Positions 33,964 to 43,014 are shown, numbered from the stretch's first letter. The stretch is 64,000 nt of DNA from Gammaproteobacteria bacterium (GCA_016705365.1 JADIYI010000005.1:124001-188000), one strand, 5' to 3'. Translations and numbers: made by a program. The notes: generated by a model from the letters alone, not told the origin.

Positions 33964-35148
33964 CTAACGGTAGGTCCGGAACATGTCCCGGATGTCCGTT
34001 ACCAGGATCGCGGGCTCCTCCGCCGGCGCGAAGTGGCCACCCTTTTCGTGGACCCGCAGGAAGACGCGGTTGTAGTAACTCTCGGTCCAGGCCGTGTCGC
34101 CGGGGGCCATGTCGGGCTCGAATAGGGTGATGCCGGTGGGGGCGGTGACGACGGGCTGACCCGCGTGGTCGGGCTTCCAGGGGTTGCGGCCCGCTTCGGC
34201 GTAGTAGCGGACGGAGGTCGCGAAGCTGTCGCTCAGCCAGTAGATCATCATGGTCGTGAGCAGCTCGTCCTTGGTGAAGCGGCTCTCGACGTCGCCGCGG
34301 GTGTCGGCCCAGCTGCGCCGACGCTCGAGGATCCAGGCGCAGAGGCCCATCGGCGAGTCCTGCATCGCCCAGGCGAGGGTCTGGGGATCGAGGTGCTGAA
34401 CCGCGACGTGGCTCGCGAACTTGCGCTCCCAGGCGAGCAGCTCCTGCTTCTCGCCGGTGCCCCGCGCGATGGTGTCGAGGCTGCCGCCGATCGACCAGGG
34501 GCGGTCGCCGGAGAAGAACTCGAGGGGGGCGAGGCCGGTGATGTGGACGCCGTGGACGCGATCGGGGTAGCGGTGGCCGAGCTGGAGGGTGACGAGGGCG
34601 CCCCAGTCGCCGCCGTGGGCGCAGAAGCGATCGTGGCCTAACACATCCTTCATCAGGGTCGCCCAGAGGTCCGCCGTCCGCCACCAGTTGATGCCCGTCG
34701 TCGTCAGCGGGGTCGAGAACCCGAAGCCCGGAAGCGAAGGGACGACGACGTCGAAAGCGTCGTCCGGATCGCCGCCGTGGGCAGCGGGATCGGTCAGGGG
34801 ACCGATCACCTTCTGGAAGTCCCAGAAGGTCCAGGGCCAGCCGTGGGTCAGGAGCAGAGGGCGTGTCCGACGTCCCTTTCCCTCGATCTGGAGGAAGTGG
34901 ATCGGGATGCCTTCGATCTCGACGCGGAACTGGCGATGGGCGTTCATCGCCTTTTCCTGCGCTCGCCAGTCGTAGCCGTCCCGCCAGTACGCGACGAGCT
35001 CCCGGAGGTATTTTCCGTTCGTGCCATAGCGCCAGTCATCGTTCCCGAATTCGGGCGCCCAGCGGATGTTCGCGAGTCGCCGCTGCAGGTCGTCGAGGCG
35101 CTCTTCGGGAACCTGGATCGTGAAGGGAACGGGCTGCGGGGCGCTCAT
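33964..35148 (-). CDS. Epoxide hydrolase-like alpha/beta-hydrolase
   Basis: A 394-residue protein of the epoxide hydrolase family with the N-terminal EHN domain (I-x-V-P-E-E-R-L-D-D-L and the W-R-Y-G-T-N block). The hydrolase core has the oxyanion motif H-G-W-P-W-T-F near 116, the nucleophile in H-G-G-D-W-G (aspartate, typical of epoxide hydrolases) and the catalytic histidine in K-G-G-H-F-A-P near 370. The ATG at 35148 with AGAGG upstream is chosen; longer in-frame readings add non-conserved residues. Base use appears unlike its neighbours (very C/G-rich third positions), which suggests separate acquisition. Likely opens epoxides formed during hydrocarbon or terpene breakdown. Confidence 0.85.
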   Translation of the reverse strand: MSAPQPVPFTIQVPEERLDDLQRRLANIRWAPEFGNDDWRYGTNGKYLRELVAYWRDGYDWRAQEKAMNAHRQFRVEIEGIPIHFLQIEGKGRRTRPLLLTHGWPWTFWDFQKVIGPLTDPAAHGGDPDDAFDVVVPSLPGFGFSTPLTTTGINWWRTADLWATLMKDVLGHDRFCAHGGDWGALVTLQLGHRYPDRVHGVHITGLAPLEFFSGDRPWSIGGSLDTIARGTGEKQELLAWERKFASHVAVQHLDPQTLAWAMQDSPMGLCAWILERRRSWADTRGDVESRFTKDELLTTMMIYWLSDSFATSVRYYAEAGRNPWKPDHAGQPVVTAPTGITLFEPDMAPGDTAWTESYYNRVFLRVHEKGGHFAPAEEPAILVTDIRDMFRTYR

Positions 35149-35468
35149 GCGGATTCCTCTCGTGACTCGCTGGAACAGGGTTCGGGATCGCCCGCGTTCC
35201 ACGCGCCGTGGCGCGCGTGCTGGCGGCTTCCCTGCCGGGCCGTCGCGCTGGCGGATACCGCTGCATGGCTTGCCGTCGGCGACAAGCGACAGATGCCGTC
35301 GCAACTCTAGCAAATGCAATGACTCGACAGCGAGGGCGAACCGCTGGCGTCATGAAGCAGCAAGCGCCGATCAGCACCATGAATGTTTTGTGAATTGATC
35401 TTCTCGCGCGAATTCATGATCATGGTGCGATCAGTGTTGATTGCCGTACAACTTTCGAGGATTGATTC

Positions 35469-35900
35469 ATGCCGACTCGCCAGCAGATCGAACACGCCAT
35501 TCATACGCATTTCGATACGTGGAACAAGCAGGACAAAAGCGGTTGGATGGCCAATTTCGCCGTCGATGCCGTACTGGAGGATCCGGTCGGTGGTCCGGTC
35601 AAGACAGGCCGCGAAGGGGTGGAAAAAAGCTGGGATAATTCGTTCAAGGAAGGGCACTTCTGGACCATCGAGCCCGTGCTGATGCAGATCTGCACCAATC
35701 AGGCTGCACTGCACGTCAGAAGCAAAGGCAGCATCGACGGCAAGTCGATCGAAGTTGAAGGTATCGAAGTTTATACGATCGACGATGCCGGCAAGATCGC
35801 CTATATCCGCACGTACTTCAACCCGCCGGCCGGAGTGGCACTGGACCCATACTATTCGCAGGCGGCCTGTTCACCAGTGACCACGAAGATATCCAGCTGA
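35469..35900 (+). CDS. NTF2-fold (SnoaL-like) protein, C-terminus altered by a recombination junction
   Basis: A 143-residue small alpha+beta protein of the nuclear transport factor 2/ketosteroid isomerase-like group: opening helix I-E-H-A-I-H-T-H-F-D-T-W-N, then V-D-A-V-L-E-D-P-V-G-G and a sheet ending Y-I-R-T-Y-F-N-P. Such proteins act as isomerases, hydrolases or oxygenases in catabolic clusters. The last dozen residues are read out of frame through DNA that encodes a TonB-receptor fragment, so the native C-terminus seems lost or replaced at about 35860. The ATG at 35469 follows GAGGATTG. Confidence 0.72.
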   Translation: MPTRQQIEHAIHTHFDTWNKQDKSGWMANFAVDAVLEDPVGGPVKTGREGVEKSWDNSFKEGHFWTIEPVLMQICTNQAALHVRSKGSIDGKSIEVEGIEVYTIDDAGKIAYIRTYFNPPAGVALDPYYSQAACSPVTTKISS

Positions 35901-35995
35901 GTTTCGCGGCACTCGACGACCCCACTCGGGTGACGCTGTACAACGCCGGCAAGGCGAGCATCAAGGGCGCCGAAGTCGATTTGACGGCAGTGCAG
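35864..35995 (+). pseudogene. Fragment of a TonB-dependent receptor gene
   Basis: In the frame starting at 35864, 44 codons read like the C-terminal beta-barrel of an outer-membrane TonB-dependent receptor: T-S-D-H-E-D-I-Q-L-S-F, then N-A-G-K-A-S-I-K-G-A-E-V-D. No start, no further receptor sequence on either side; the fragment is bounded by the NTF2 gene and by the 3' end of the flavoprotein gene. It is a relic of a rearrangement. Confidence 0.65.
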
Positions 35996-36017
35996 TCTCG
36001 TCTGTCGAACCGCGAAC

Positions 36018-37457
36018 TCAGGCGATGCGCTGGCCGGCATGCCGACCCGCCCTGCGTCCGAAAAAGCTCGCCTGTCCGAGGCCGGTCCCGCTGGCATAGC
36101 CGATCCCATCCTGCGCGATTGTCGAGGCCGCGCTGCCTGCGGCGTATAACCCCGGTATTGCCACGCCCTGCGAATCCAGCACTTCGGCATGCTCGGATAC
36201 CCGCAGCCCACCGAGCGTGAGTCCGCAGAGATACTGCGCCTTGCCGAGTGTCAGGTCGAAGGCCGCGAATGGAGCGGTATCGAGGGGTTTCAGCCAGTCC
36301 GGATACTTGTGAAAGACGGGGTCTGCTCCATTCGCTGCGTGGCGGTTGTAGTCAGCCAGTGTTTTCTGCAGCGAGCCGGGCGGCAGATTCAGCCCGGTTT
36401 CCATTTCCACGATGCTTTCCCAGCCGTCGATCAACGGCTGGCACTGGTATTCGGGATAGGCAAAGATCTCGGCATCCACGATCAGGTACGCGGCGCTGCC
36501 AGGTTGCGCGAGCGTCATCGCGCCGGTACGGCCGTGATAGGAATCTTCCGCGACAAAGCGCTCGCCACGGGTGTTGACCACGATTCCTTTCAGCAGGCGC
36601 GCATCGGGATAGAACGGTGAAGTGATCAGCGTGCCGTGCATATGCCGTGTTTCTCCGCCCGCGGCTTCGCCGATCAGGATGCCGGAGCCGTCATCATTTA
36701 ACGTGCCCTGACGCTCGACCTGCGCGAGTTGGGGGATATAGCGTGCAACCAGTTCCTCGTTCCTGTTGAAGCCGCCGGTTGCAATCACGACGCCGCGGCG
36801 CGCGCGGATATCGCGTGGCCCGCCTGACATCATCAGGCGAACACCAACCACGCGCTGCTGCGCATCGATTACCAGCGCGCTGGCGCGTGCATCCACCACC
36901 AGACGGACACCCGCATTGTGTGCGCTCTCGCTCAGCGCACGCATCGCGAACGCACCGCCCTGATCTCCCTCGATCGCGACCTTGTGGCCGCGCGGCGCGG
37001 GCCTGGCCTGTTCGCGATAGGGCCAGACCTTTTCGTTGCCGCTCCAGATCAGGCAGTCCTTGCCCGCCTGCAGCACGGTTTTCTGCGGATGATAGCTGCG
37101 TTCGAACTCCACGCCGTGGGCTTCCAGCCAGTGGAAATGCTCAACGCTGTGCTCGCAGTAAGCGCGGATGATCGCGGGTTCGGGTTCGGGAGAAACCGCG
37201 ACGAGGTATTTGTACATTTCCTCGACCGAATCCTCGAAGCCGCAGGCCGTCTGCACCGGCGTGCCGCCGCCGAGATAAAAATGTCCGCCCGCCAGTGCGC
37301 TGGTTCCCCCGGGCCCGGATGCGCGCTCGACCAGCAGCACATCGGCCCCCGATTCGCACGCCTCGATCGCCGCGCAGGTACCTGCCATGCCCGCACCGAG
37401 CACGATCACATCGGCCTCGTCGGACCAGTGCGCGATTGTCTCCTGATTCACCAGCAT
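36018..37457 (-). CDS. FAD-dependent oxidoreductase (fumarate reductase/ketosteroid dehydrogenase-like flavoprotein)
   Basis: A 479-residue flavoprotein of the FrdA/KstD superfamily. It has the dinucleotide-binding G-A-G-M-A-G (residues 21-26) with the downstream acidic E-R-A-S-G-P-G-G-T-S-A. A second FAD motif G-V-V-I-A-T-G-G-F-N-R-N lies near 224-235, and the C-terminal signature G-L-Y-A-A-G-S-A near 440 is followed by G-T-G-L-G-Q-A. Members desaturate or reduce steroid-like or unsaturated acid substrates. The ATG at 37457 has AGGGAGAG upstream on the minus strand; the in-frame codon at 37523 adds unlikely residues. Substrate unknown. Confidence 0.85.
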   Translation of the reverse strand: MLVNQETIAHWSDEADVIVLGAGMAGTCAAIEACESGADVLLVERASGPGGTSALAGGHFYLGGGTPVQTACGFEDSVEEMYKYLVAVSPEPEPAIIRAYCEHSVEHFHWLEAHGVEFERSYHPQKTVLQAGKDCLIWSGNEKVWPYREQARPAPRGHKVAIEGDQGGAFAMRALSESAHNAGVRLVVDARASALVIDAQQRVVGVRLMMSGGPRDIRARRGVVIATGGFNRNEELVARYIPQLAQVERQGTLNDDGSGILIGEAAGGETRHMHGTLITSPFYPDARLLKGIVVNTRGERFVAEDSYHGRTGAMTLAQPGSAAYLIVDAEIFAYPEYQCQPLIDGWESIVEMETGLNLPPGSLQKTLADYNRHAANGADPVFHKYPDWLKPLDTAPFAAFDLTLGKAQYLCGLTLGGLRVSEHAEVLDSQGVAIPGLYAAGSAASTIAQDGIGYASGTGLGQASFFGRRAGRHAGQRIA

Positions 37458-37760
37458 TTGCGTCTCTCCCTCTTCCACATGCTCACGACGCGTGATGATC
37501 GGCCGGAAAAGCGGTGATCGCAACGTCCTGCCTTTTCCAACGGAACATGAGCCTGAAGCGGAGCTTCAAACTGAATCACCCCTTCAGTATGATCTCGTAG
37601 TGGAAGATACTCATCATTTGCGTGAACTGATTCACGCCGAAGCGGAGTATCCGCAACGCGGGGCGGGCCATCTGCGGCTCTGTTTGCTCGCGGCCAGAGC
37701 GTAAGTATGTCAGCCGAGCAACGTTTTAAGACACTTCACCAATAAAAAGGAGGAACTGGA
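37458..37760. other. Intergenic region with two short dyads
   Basis: No gene supported over about 300 nt between divergent genes. Two palindromes are visible, TGAAGC-gga-GCTTCA at 37554-37568 and CGTGAA-CTGA-TTCACG at 37621-37636. They could be regulator sites for either flanking gene. Confidence 0.4.
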
Positions 37761-38234
37761 ATGACGCCGGAAGACCTGGTTGAGATCGAGTTGATCAAGC
37801 AGTTGAAGGCCCGCTACTACATGCTGATGGACCAGAAGCGCTGGTCTGAATGGGCAAATGTGTTCTGTGAAGACTGCACGATCGACTCAACCCAGGACGG
37901 CGCCCCGCTGATTCACGGTCGCCAGGCCTTCGTCGATTTCCTGTCGCCGATGCTGCAGGAGGTCAAGACCTGCCATCATGGCCATATGCCGATCATCGAC
38001 CTGACAAGCCCCACAACGGCTGTGGGCACTTGGGCCATGGAAGACATGCTCTGGTTTCCCGAAGGCCACGAGAGGCGTTTTCTTTGGGGCGTCGGCTGGT
38101 ACTTCGAGAAGTATCGAAAGGACAACGACGGCCAGTGGCGCATCCTCGAGTTGAAACTCCGCAGGACACGCGTCGAAGTAGACGGCAAGGAAGTCTTCGC
38201 GCCGGACGCTCCCCCAATGATCGGGCTACGGTGA
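37761..38234 (+). CDS. NTF2-fold (SnoaL-like) protein
   Basis: A 157-residue protein with the SnoaL_4-type layout: L-I-K-Q-L-K-A-R-Y-Y-M-L-M-D-Q-K-R-W then C-E-D-C-T-I-D-S near 37, H-H-G-H-M-P near 75 and a W-A-M-E-D-M-L-W strand. The histidines H75, H76 and H78 could be catalytic or metal-binding. A strong ribosome site AAGGAGG (37748-37754) precedes the ATG. Relatives are encoded in steroid, bile-acid and aromatic degradation clusters as dehydratases or isomerases; the exact reaction is unknown. Confidence 0.8.
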   Translation: MTPEDLVEIELIKQLKARYYMLMDQKRWSEWANVFCEDCTIDSTQDGAPLIHGRQAFVDFLSPMLQEVKTCHHGHMPIIDLTSPTTAVGTWAMEDMLWFPEGHERRFLWGVGWYFEKYRKDNDGQWRILELKLRRTRVEVDGKEVFAPDAPPMIGLR

Positions 38235-38468
38235 GCGGTACCCGGTTCTCAGTAATGATTCCGCCAGTGACAGACAATAAAACCCGCGCGTGGAAATCGT
38301 GATCTCTGATCAGGTTGGCCGCGCAGAGGCACGTTCACACTGCTTCATGCCAGGCTTGCAAACCTTCCCCCGGCTGGGCTGGGCGCATCCACCCCGGCCG
38401 GGGTTCCTTGACCCAAGCACTTTACTGGCGTAACACTGATTCAACGGCACCCATCAAGGGAGTTCACA

Positions 38469-40970
38469 ATGAGCGTTTTGCTTCTGCTGATCAGCGCGCT
38501 GGTATTGATCTATCTGGGAATAGGCGGAACCCCTGCGGCCACCGTGCTGGTGATTGCAACGATCATCGGCGCAAGTATCGACGAGTGGCACTTTTTGAGT
38601 CTGTTTCTGGGCGGCGCTGCCCTCGCCCTGAGCTTGATGCTGCTGTTTCCCGGCAAGCTGCGCAAGGAAAGGCTGAGCAGCCCATTATTACTCTGGGTTC
38701 GAGGCAAACTGCCAAAGTTGTCCGATACCGAAGCGCAAGCGCTGAAGTCCGGCACCGTGGACTGGGACGGTGAACTGTTCTCCGGCCAGCCCGACTGGTC
38801 AAAATTACTCGATGCCGCCCCGGCCCACCTGACTGACGAAGAGCAGGCTTTTCTGGATGGACCGGTGGAAGAGCTGTGCGCCACGCTCGATGACTGGAAA
38901 ATCACCAACGAACTCTACGATTTGCCGGAACAAGTCTGGGCCTTTATTCGCAATAACGGCTTTTTCGGTTTGGTGATCCCGAAACAAGACGGCGGCAAAG
39001 GCTTTTCCAACACCGCACACTCTGAAATCGTGATGAAGTTATCCACCCGCAGTGTGTCTGCTGCCGTTACCGTCATGGTGCCCAACTCTCTCGGCCCGGG
39101 CGAGCTGTTGATGCATTACGGCACCGACGCGCAGAAACAACACTACCTGCCCCGGCTGGCGGGCGGTACCGAGATTCCCTGTTTTGCGCTGACTTCACCG
39201 ATTGCCGGTTCCGATGCGGGTGCAATCCCCGATAAAGGCATCGTGTGCAAAGGCGAATGGAATGGTGAACAGGTACTGGGTCTGAAAGTGACCTGGAACA
39301 AGCGTTACATCACCCTGGCCCCGGTCGCCACTCTGATCGGGCTGGCTATCAAGGTGTATGACCCCGACCGGCTGCTCGGCGGTGATGATGAAGTTGGTGT
39401 GACCTGTGTCCTGGTGCCTGCGGACCTTGACGGTGTGCACAGCGGTGCGCGCCACCTGCCCATGAACACCGTTTTCATGAACGGGCCTACCTGGGGCACG
39501 GAAGTGTTCATTCCCATGGATCAGGTCATCGGCGGGCAAGAGATGCTGGGCCGTGGCTGGACCATGCTGTTGGAGTGCCTGTCCATCGGTCGCTCTATCT
39601 CACTGCCAGCACTGGGCACCGGTGCCGGCAAGGTCGCGTGCCTGGCTGCCGGCTCCTACGCCCTGGTGCGGGAACAGTTTGGCCGTTCCATCAGTCAGTT
39701 TGAAGGCGTTCAGGAAGCACTGGAACCGATCGCCGGTTATACCTACATGATGGATGCCGCACGCTTGTTGACCGCGGGCATGCTCGATCGTGGCGTCAAA
39801 CCGGCCGTGCCCTCGGCCGTGCTGAAGTACCGCAATACCGAGCTGATGCGCGAGGTGATCAATCACGCCATGGATGTGGTGGCCGGGCGCGGGGTTATTG
39901 GCGGGCCGCGCAACTTCCTGGCGCGCGCCTATCAGGCCGTCCCGATTGCCATTACCGTTGAGGGCGCCAACATCCTGACCCGCACCCTGATGATATTTGG
40001 TCAGGGCGCCATTCGCTGCCACCCCTATATCGTCGAGGAAATAGCAGCCGCCGGCATGGACGACCAGCATGCGGCGCTCGACAAGTTTGATGGCGTGTTC
40101 TACCGCCACCTCGCCCACACCACCCGCAACGCCTTGCGTGCTCTGGTTCTGGGCCTGACCCGCGGCATTCTGGAGCCGGTACCGGATCAGGGCGACATTC
40201 GTCCCTGTTACCGCCAGCTCGCGCGCTTCTCTGCCGCTTTTGCGCTGATGACCGATGTCACTCTGCTCACGCTCGGTGGTGGCCTCAAAGCCCGCCAGCG
40301 CTTGTCGGGGCGCATGGCAGACTGTCTGGTGCACCTGTACTACGCTTCCGCCATCATCAAACAATGGCATGAAGAAGGGTATCCGGCGGATCAACGCTCC
40401 CTTGTCGAGTGGGGGCTGAAAACCTGCCTGCGCGATCTGCAAATCCAGATGCGGGCGTTGATCATCAACTTCCCGGTACCCTCGCTGCGCTGGCCGCTGC
40501 GCTTGCTGGTCTTTCCCCTGGGTGCCACCGGGCTCAACGGCCCTGGTGACAAGCTGGGGACCAAAGTTGCCGCCACTATTGTGCAAGACAAACCAATCCG
40601 GGACCGTATCGCCCGCGGCTGCTACCGCACGGACGATCCGGACGACCCGCTGGGGCGGGTGCTCAATGCCTACAATCTGGCCAATGAGACCCATGAAATG
40701 CGCGAACGCCTGCACCAGGCCATCCGCAACCGCAATGAAGACGAGCTCGATGCCATTGCCCTGTTGATGGGCCACGAGCGTAAACAGCTGGTGGATTGGG
40801 CCTGTGAACAAAACATCATCCAGGGGGCAGAGTGTGACAAGCTGCTGGAAGCACTGACCGCACTGTACGACGTAATTCGGGTGGATGCCTTCGATGCCGA
40901 CGGCCTCAAGGCACTGGCAACCGCTACCGCAGGCAAACGCCAGGTGATCGAACGACCGCCCATAGAGTAA
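38469..40970 (+). CDS. fadE: Acyl-CoA dehydrogenase, FadE type
   Basis: An 833-residue enzyme of the long FadE class (first step of beta-oxidation, making enoyl-CoA with FAD). Two hydrophobic segments at the N-terminus (about 3-33 and 42-60) suggest membrane association. The dehydrogenase core runs from about 120 to 500, with F-A-L-T-S-P-I-A-G-S-D-A-G near 239 and a substrate/FAD block E-G-A-N-I-L-T-R-T-L-M-I-F-G-Q-G near 497-512. The DUF1974-type C-terminal extension follows (about 530-830). Start ATG 38469 with AGGGAG upstream. Codon choice resembles the gammaproteobacterial core more than its neighbours do. Confidence 0.92.
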   Translation: MSVLLLLISALVLIYLGIGGTPAATVLVIATIIGASIDEWHFLSLFLGGAALALSLMLLFPGKLRKERLSSPLLLWVRGKLPKLSDTEAQALKSGTVDWDGELFSGQPDWSKLLDAAPAHLTDEEQAFLDGPVEELCATLDDWKITNELYDLPEQVWAFIRNNGFFGLVIPKQDGGKGFSNTAHSEIVMKLSTRSVSAAVTVMVPNSLGPGELLMHYGTDAQKQHYLPRLAGGTEIPCFALTSPIAGSDAGAIPDKGIVCKGEWNGEQVLGLKVTWNKRYITLAPVATLIGLAIKVYDPDRLLGGDDEVGVTCVLVPADLDGVHSGARHLPMNTVFMNGPTWGTEVFIPMDQVIGGQEMLGRGWTMLLECLSIGRSISLPALGTGAGKVACLAAGSYALVREQFGRSISQFEGVQEALEPIAGYTYMMDAARLLTAGMLDRGVKPAVPSAVLKYRNTELMREVINHAMDVVAGRGVIGGPRNFLARAYQAVPIAITVEGANILTRTLMIFGQGAIRCHPYIVEEIAAAGMDDQHAALDKFDGVFYRHLAHTTRNALRALVLGLTRGILEPVPDQGDIRPCYRQLARFSAAFALMTDVTLLTLGGGLKARQRLSGRMADCLVHLYYASAIIKQWHEEGYPADQRSLVEWGLKTCLRDLQIQMRALIINFPVPSLRWPLRLLVFPLGATGLNGPGDKLGTKVAATIVQDKPIRDRIARGCYRTDDPDDPLGRVLNAYNLANETHEMRERLHQAIRNRNEDELDAIALLMGHERKQLVDWACEQNIIQGAECDKLLEALTALYDVIRVDAFDADGLKALATATAGKRQVIERPPIE

Positions 40971-41123
40971 GTGCGGTCCGAGGCAAGGAATTTCTTCAAG
41001 CCAACCAACTGCCTGCCCCAGTGCGGGCTCGGTTGTATCCCGACCGGGAGACCGTTGGTCTTTCTCAAAAATGCAACTCCGCCAGCCCCGGTCTCGAGGT
41101 GCAATGGGAATCGTCGCCAGTCC

Positions 41124-41152
41124 TTGCGGCTCTATGGGCCTGCGGCTATAGT
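41124..41152 (+). promoter_or_regulatory. Candidate promoter of the ThDP enzyme gene
   Basis: TTGCGG at 41124-41129, 17-nt spacer, TATAGT at 41147-41152 (five of six matches). It lies about 52 nt before the start at 41204. Confidence 0.35.
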
Positions 41153-41203
41153 CCCCGGAGCCTTTTTCCAGAGGCGGTCACGCCGCAGGGGGGTTGTTCG
41201 CCA

Positions 41204-42853
41204 ATGGGATACATTCACGGAGGCAAGGTCGTTGCCAAGGCGCTGCGCGCCGAAAACGTTCCGTTCATCTTCACCCTCTGCGGTGGTCACGTGATGTCGA
41301 TTTACGACGGATGCCTCGACGAGGGCATCCGGGTGATCGACGTGCGCCACGAGCAGACGGCGGGACACGCCGCCGACGGTTGGGCGCGTGTGACCGGGCA
41401 GCCCGGAGTCGCGGTGGTGACCGCCGGACCCGGATTGACCGACGCGGTGACCGCGGTGGCCAGCGCCCACCGGGCCAATGTTCCGATGATCTGCATCGGC
41501 GGCCAGGGCCCGCGGGCATTTCAGGACATGGGCTCGCTCCAGGACATGAATCACGTCGAGCTCATGCGGCCGATCACCAAATGGTCGGTGAGCGTTCCGT
41601 CCGCGAACCGCTTGGCGGAGTACGTTGCCACGGCCTTTCGCAAGGCGACCACCAACGTGCCCGGCCCGGTATTCCTGGAAATGCCGATCGATTTGCTATT
41701 CGAGCAGGTCGACGAGGAACAGGTGGTGTTTCCCAGGCAATACCGTACCGAAGCCGGAATCGCCGGCGATCCGCGGGCGATAGAGAAGGCCTTCGAACTG
41801 CTGCGCAAGGCCGAGCATCCGCTGGCGATCGTCGGCAGCCAGTATTGGTTCTCGAAGAATCGCGAAGCTTACGGCAAGTTCGTCGACACCTTCCAGATGC
41901 CGATCTACGTGAACGGCGCTGCCCGTGGCAGCCTGCCTCCGGGACATCCGCATTTCTTCCAGCAGACCCGCAAGGATGCGCTCAAGGGAGCGGATGTCGT
42001 CCTGATCTTCGGAACTCCACTCGACTTTCGCCTCGGTTACGGTCGTCCGTCGCACATCAACGCCTCCGCGAAGCTGATTCATGTCGATCTCGACGGCGGC
42101 GAGCTCGGCCGTAATCGCGCCTGCGAGGTCGGCATCATCGGCGACACCGGTGTGGTGATGAGCCAGCTCACGGAGCTCGCCGAGTCTGAGGGGTTCCAGT
42201 CGAGCCGCTACCAGCCATGGGTCAGCACTCTGCGCACGCTCGAGAACGACAAGTGGGAGAAGATGCAGCCGCAGATGAATTCCGATGCCGACCCCATCGA
42301 TCCGCTGCGTGCCTGCAAGGAGATCGACAGCGTCGTCGATGACGATACCTTCATCATCGGGGACGGCGGTGACTTCGTGGGCACGGCCGCCTACACCGTT
42401 CGGCCGCGCAAGCCGGGGCACTGGCTCGATCCCGGGCCGCTAGGGACGCTCGGCGTCGGCCCGGGATACGCGATGGCGGCCAAGCTCGCCAACCCGAAGA
42501 GCAAGGTGTTCATCCTCTACGGGGACGGGGCCTTCGGCCTGCACGCCATGGAATTCGAGGCGATGGTGCGCCAGAAGATCAACGTGATCGGCATCATCGG
42601 CAACGATGCCGCCTGGATGCAGATCCGGCGCGGTCAGGAGCAGCTCTACGGCACGGAGCGGTCGGTCGCCTCGGCGTTGAGCCACACGCGCTACGACCGG
42701 GTCGTCGAGGCGCTCGGAGGCCACGGCGAATACGTGGAGAAGGCCAGGGACATCCGGCCGGCGCTCGAGCGTGCGATCGCCTCCGGAAAACCGGCGCTCG
42801 TCAACATCAAGCTCGGACGCAGCGACTTTCGCAAGGACTCGGTTTCGGTCTGA
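41204..42853 (+). CDS. Thiamine-diphosphate-dependent lyase (acetolactate synthase/2-hydroxyacyl-CoA lyase-like)
   Basis: A 549-residue ThDP enzyme with the three-domain layout of acetolactate synthase, oxalyl-CoA decarboxylase and 2-hydroxyacyl-CoA lyase. The N-terminal Pyr domain carries the cofactor-activating glutamate E50 in V-R-H-E-Q-T-A-G-H-A-A. The central domain has V-D-L-D-G-G-E-L. The C-terminal PP domain has the metal-binding G-D-G-A-F-G through I-G-N-D-A-A-W. No ilvN-type small subunit follows, so a branched-chain role is unlikely; cleavage of a 2-hydroxyacyl-CoA fits the catabolic context better. The ATG at 41204 is chosen because the protein aligns with the family from there. 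Confidence 0.82.
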   Translation: MGYIHGGKVVAKALRAENVPFIFTLCGGHVMSIYDGCLDEGIRVIDVRHEQTAGHAADGWARVTGQPGVAVVTAGPGLTDAVTAVASAHRANVPMICIGGQGPRAFQDMGSLQDMNHVELMRPITKWSVSVPSANRLAEYVATAFRKATTNVPGPVFLEMPIDLLFEQVDEEQVVFPRQYRTEAGIAGDPRAIEKAFELLRKAEHPLAIVGSQYWFSKNREAYGKFVDTFQMPIYVNGAARGSLPPGHPHFFQQTRKDALKGADVVLIFGTPLDFRLGYGRPSHINASAKLIHVDLDGGELGRNRACEVGIIGDTGVVMSQLTELAESEGFQSSRYQPWVSTLRTLENDKWEKMQPQMNSDADPIDPLRACKEIDSVVDDDTFIIGDGGDFVGTAAYTVRPRKPGHWLDPGPLGTLGVGPGYAMAAKLANPKSKVFILYGDGAFGLHAMEFEAMVRQKINVIGIIGNDAAWMQIRRGQEQLYGTERSVASALSHTRYDRVVEALGGHGEYVEKARDIRPALERAIASGKPALVNIKLGRSDFRKDSVSV

Positions 42854-42861
42854 GCGGGGCC

Positions 42862-43014
42862 ATGGATCGGACCGCGGGCATTGTCGCCATTGGCAACGAG
42901 ACCCCGTCGGGCAAGGTCGCCGACACGAACTCGCCCTTTCTCGCGGGGGAACTTCGCCGCATCGGGGTGGACCCCAAGCGCAACGCGGTGATCCCCGACC
43001 GCGTCCTCGGTTGA
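42862..43014 (+). pseudogene. Truncated CinA/MoaB-type molybdopterin-binding domain protein
   Basis: A 50-codon reading frame, M-D-R-T-A-G-I-V-A-I-G-N-E, followed by S-G-K-V-A-D-T-N-S-P-F-L-A and ending at TGA 43012. It matches the first strand-helix-strand of the CinA N-terminal (MoCF-biosynthesis) domain, normally about 170 residues or more. The rest is missing. It begins 8 nt after the ThDP gene stop, so it was probably an operon partner of that gene that was cut when the downstream EthD gene joined. Confidence 0.6.

Noticed and set aside
37492..37704. A 70-codon plus-strand frame in the divergent gap before the NTF2 gene
   Set aside because: No clear ribosome site and it crosses both palindromes; a regulatory gap is the simpler reading.
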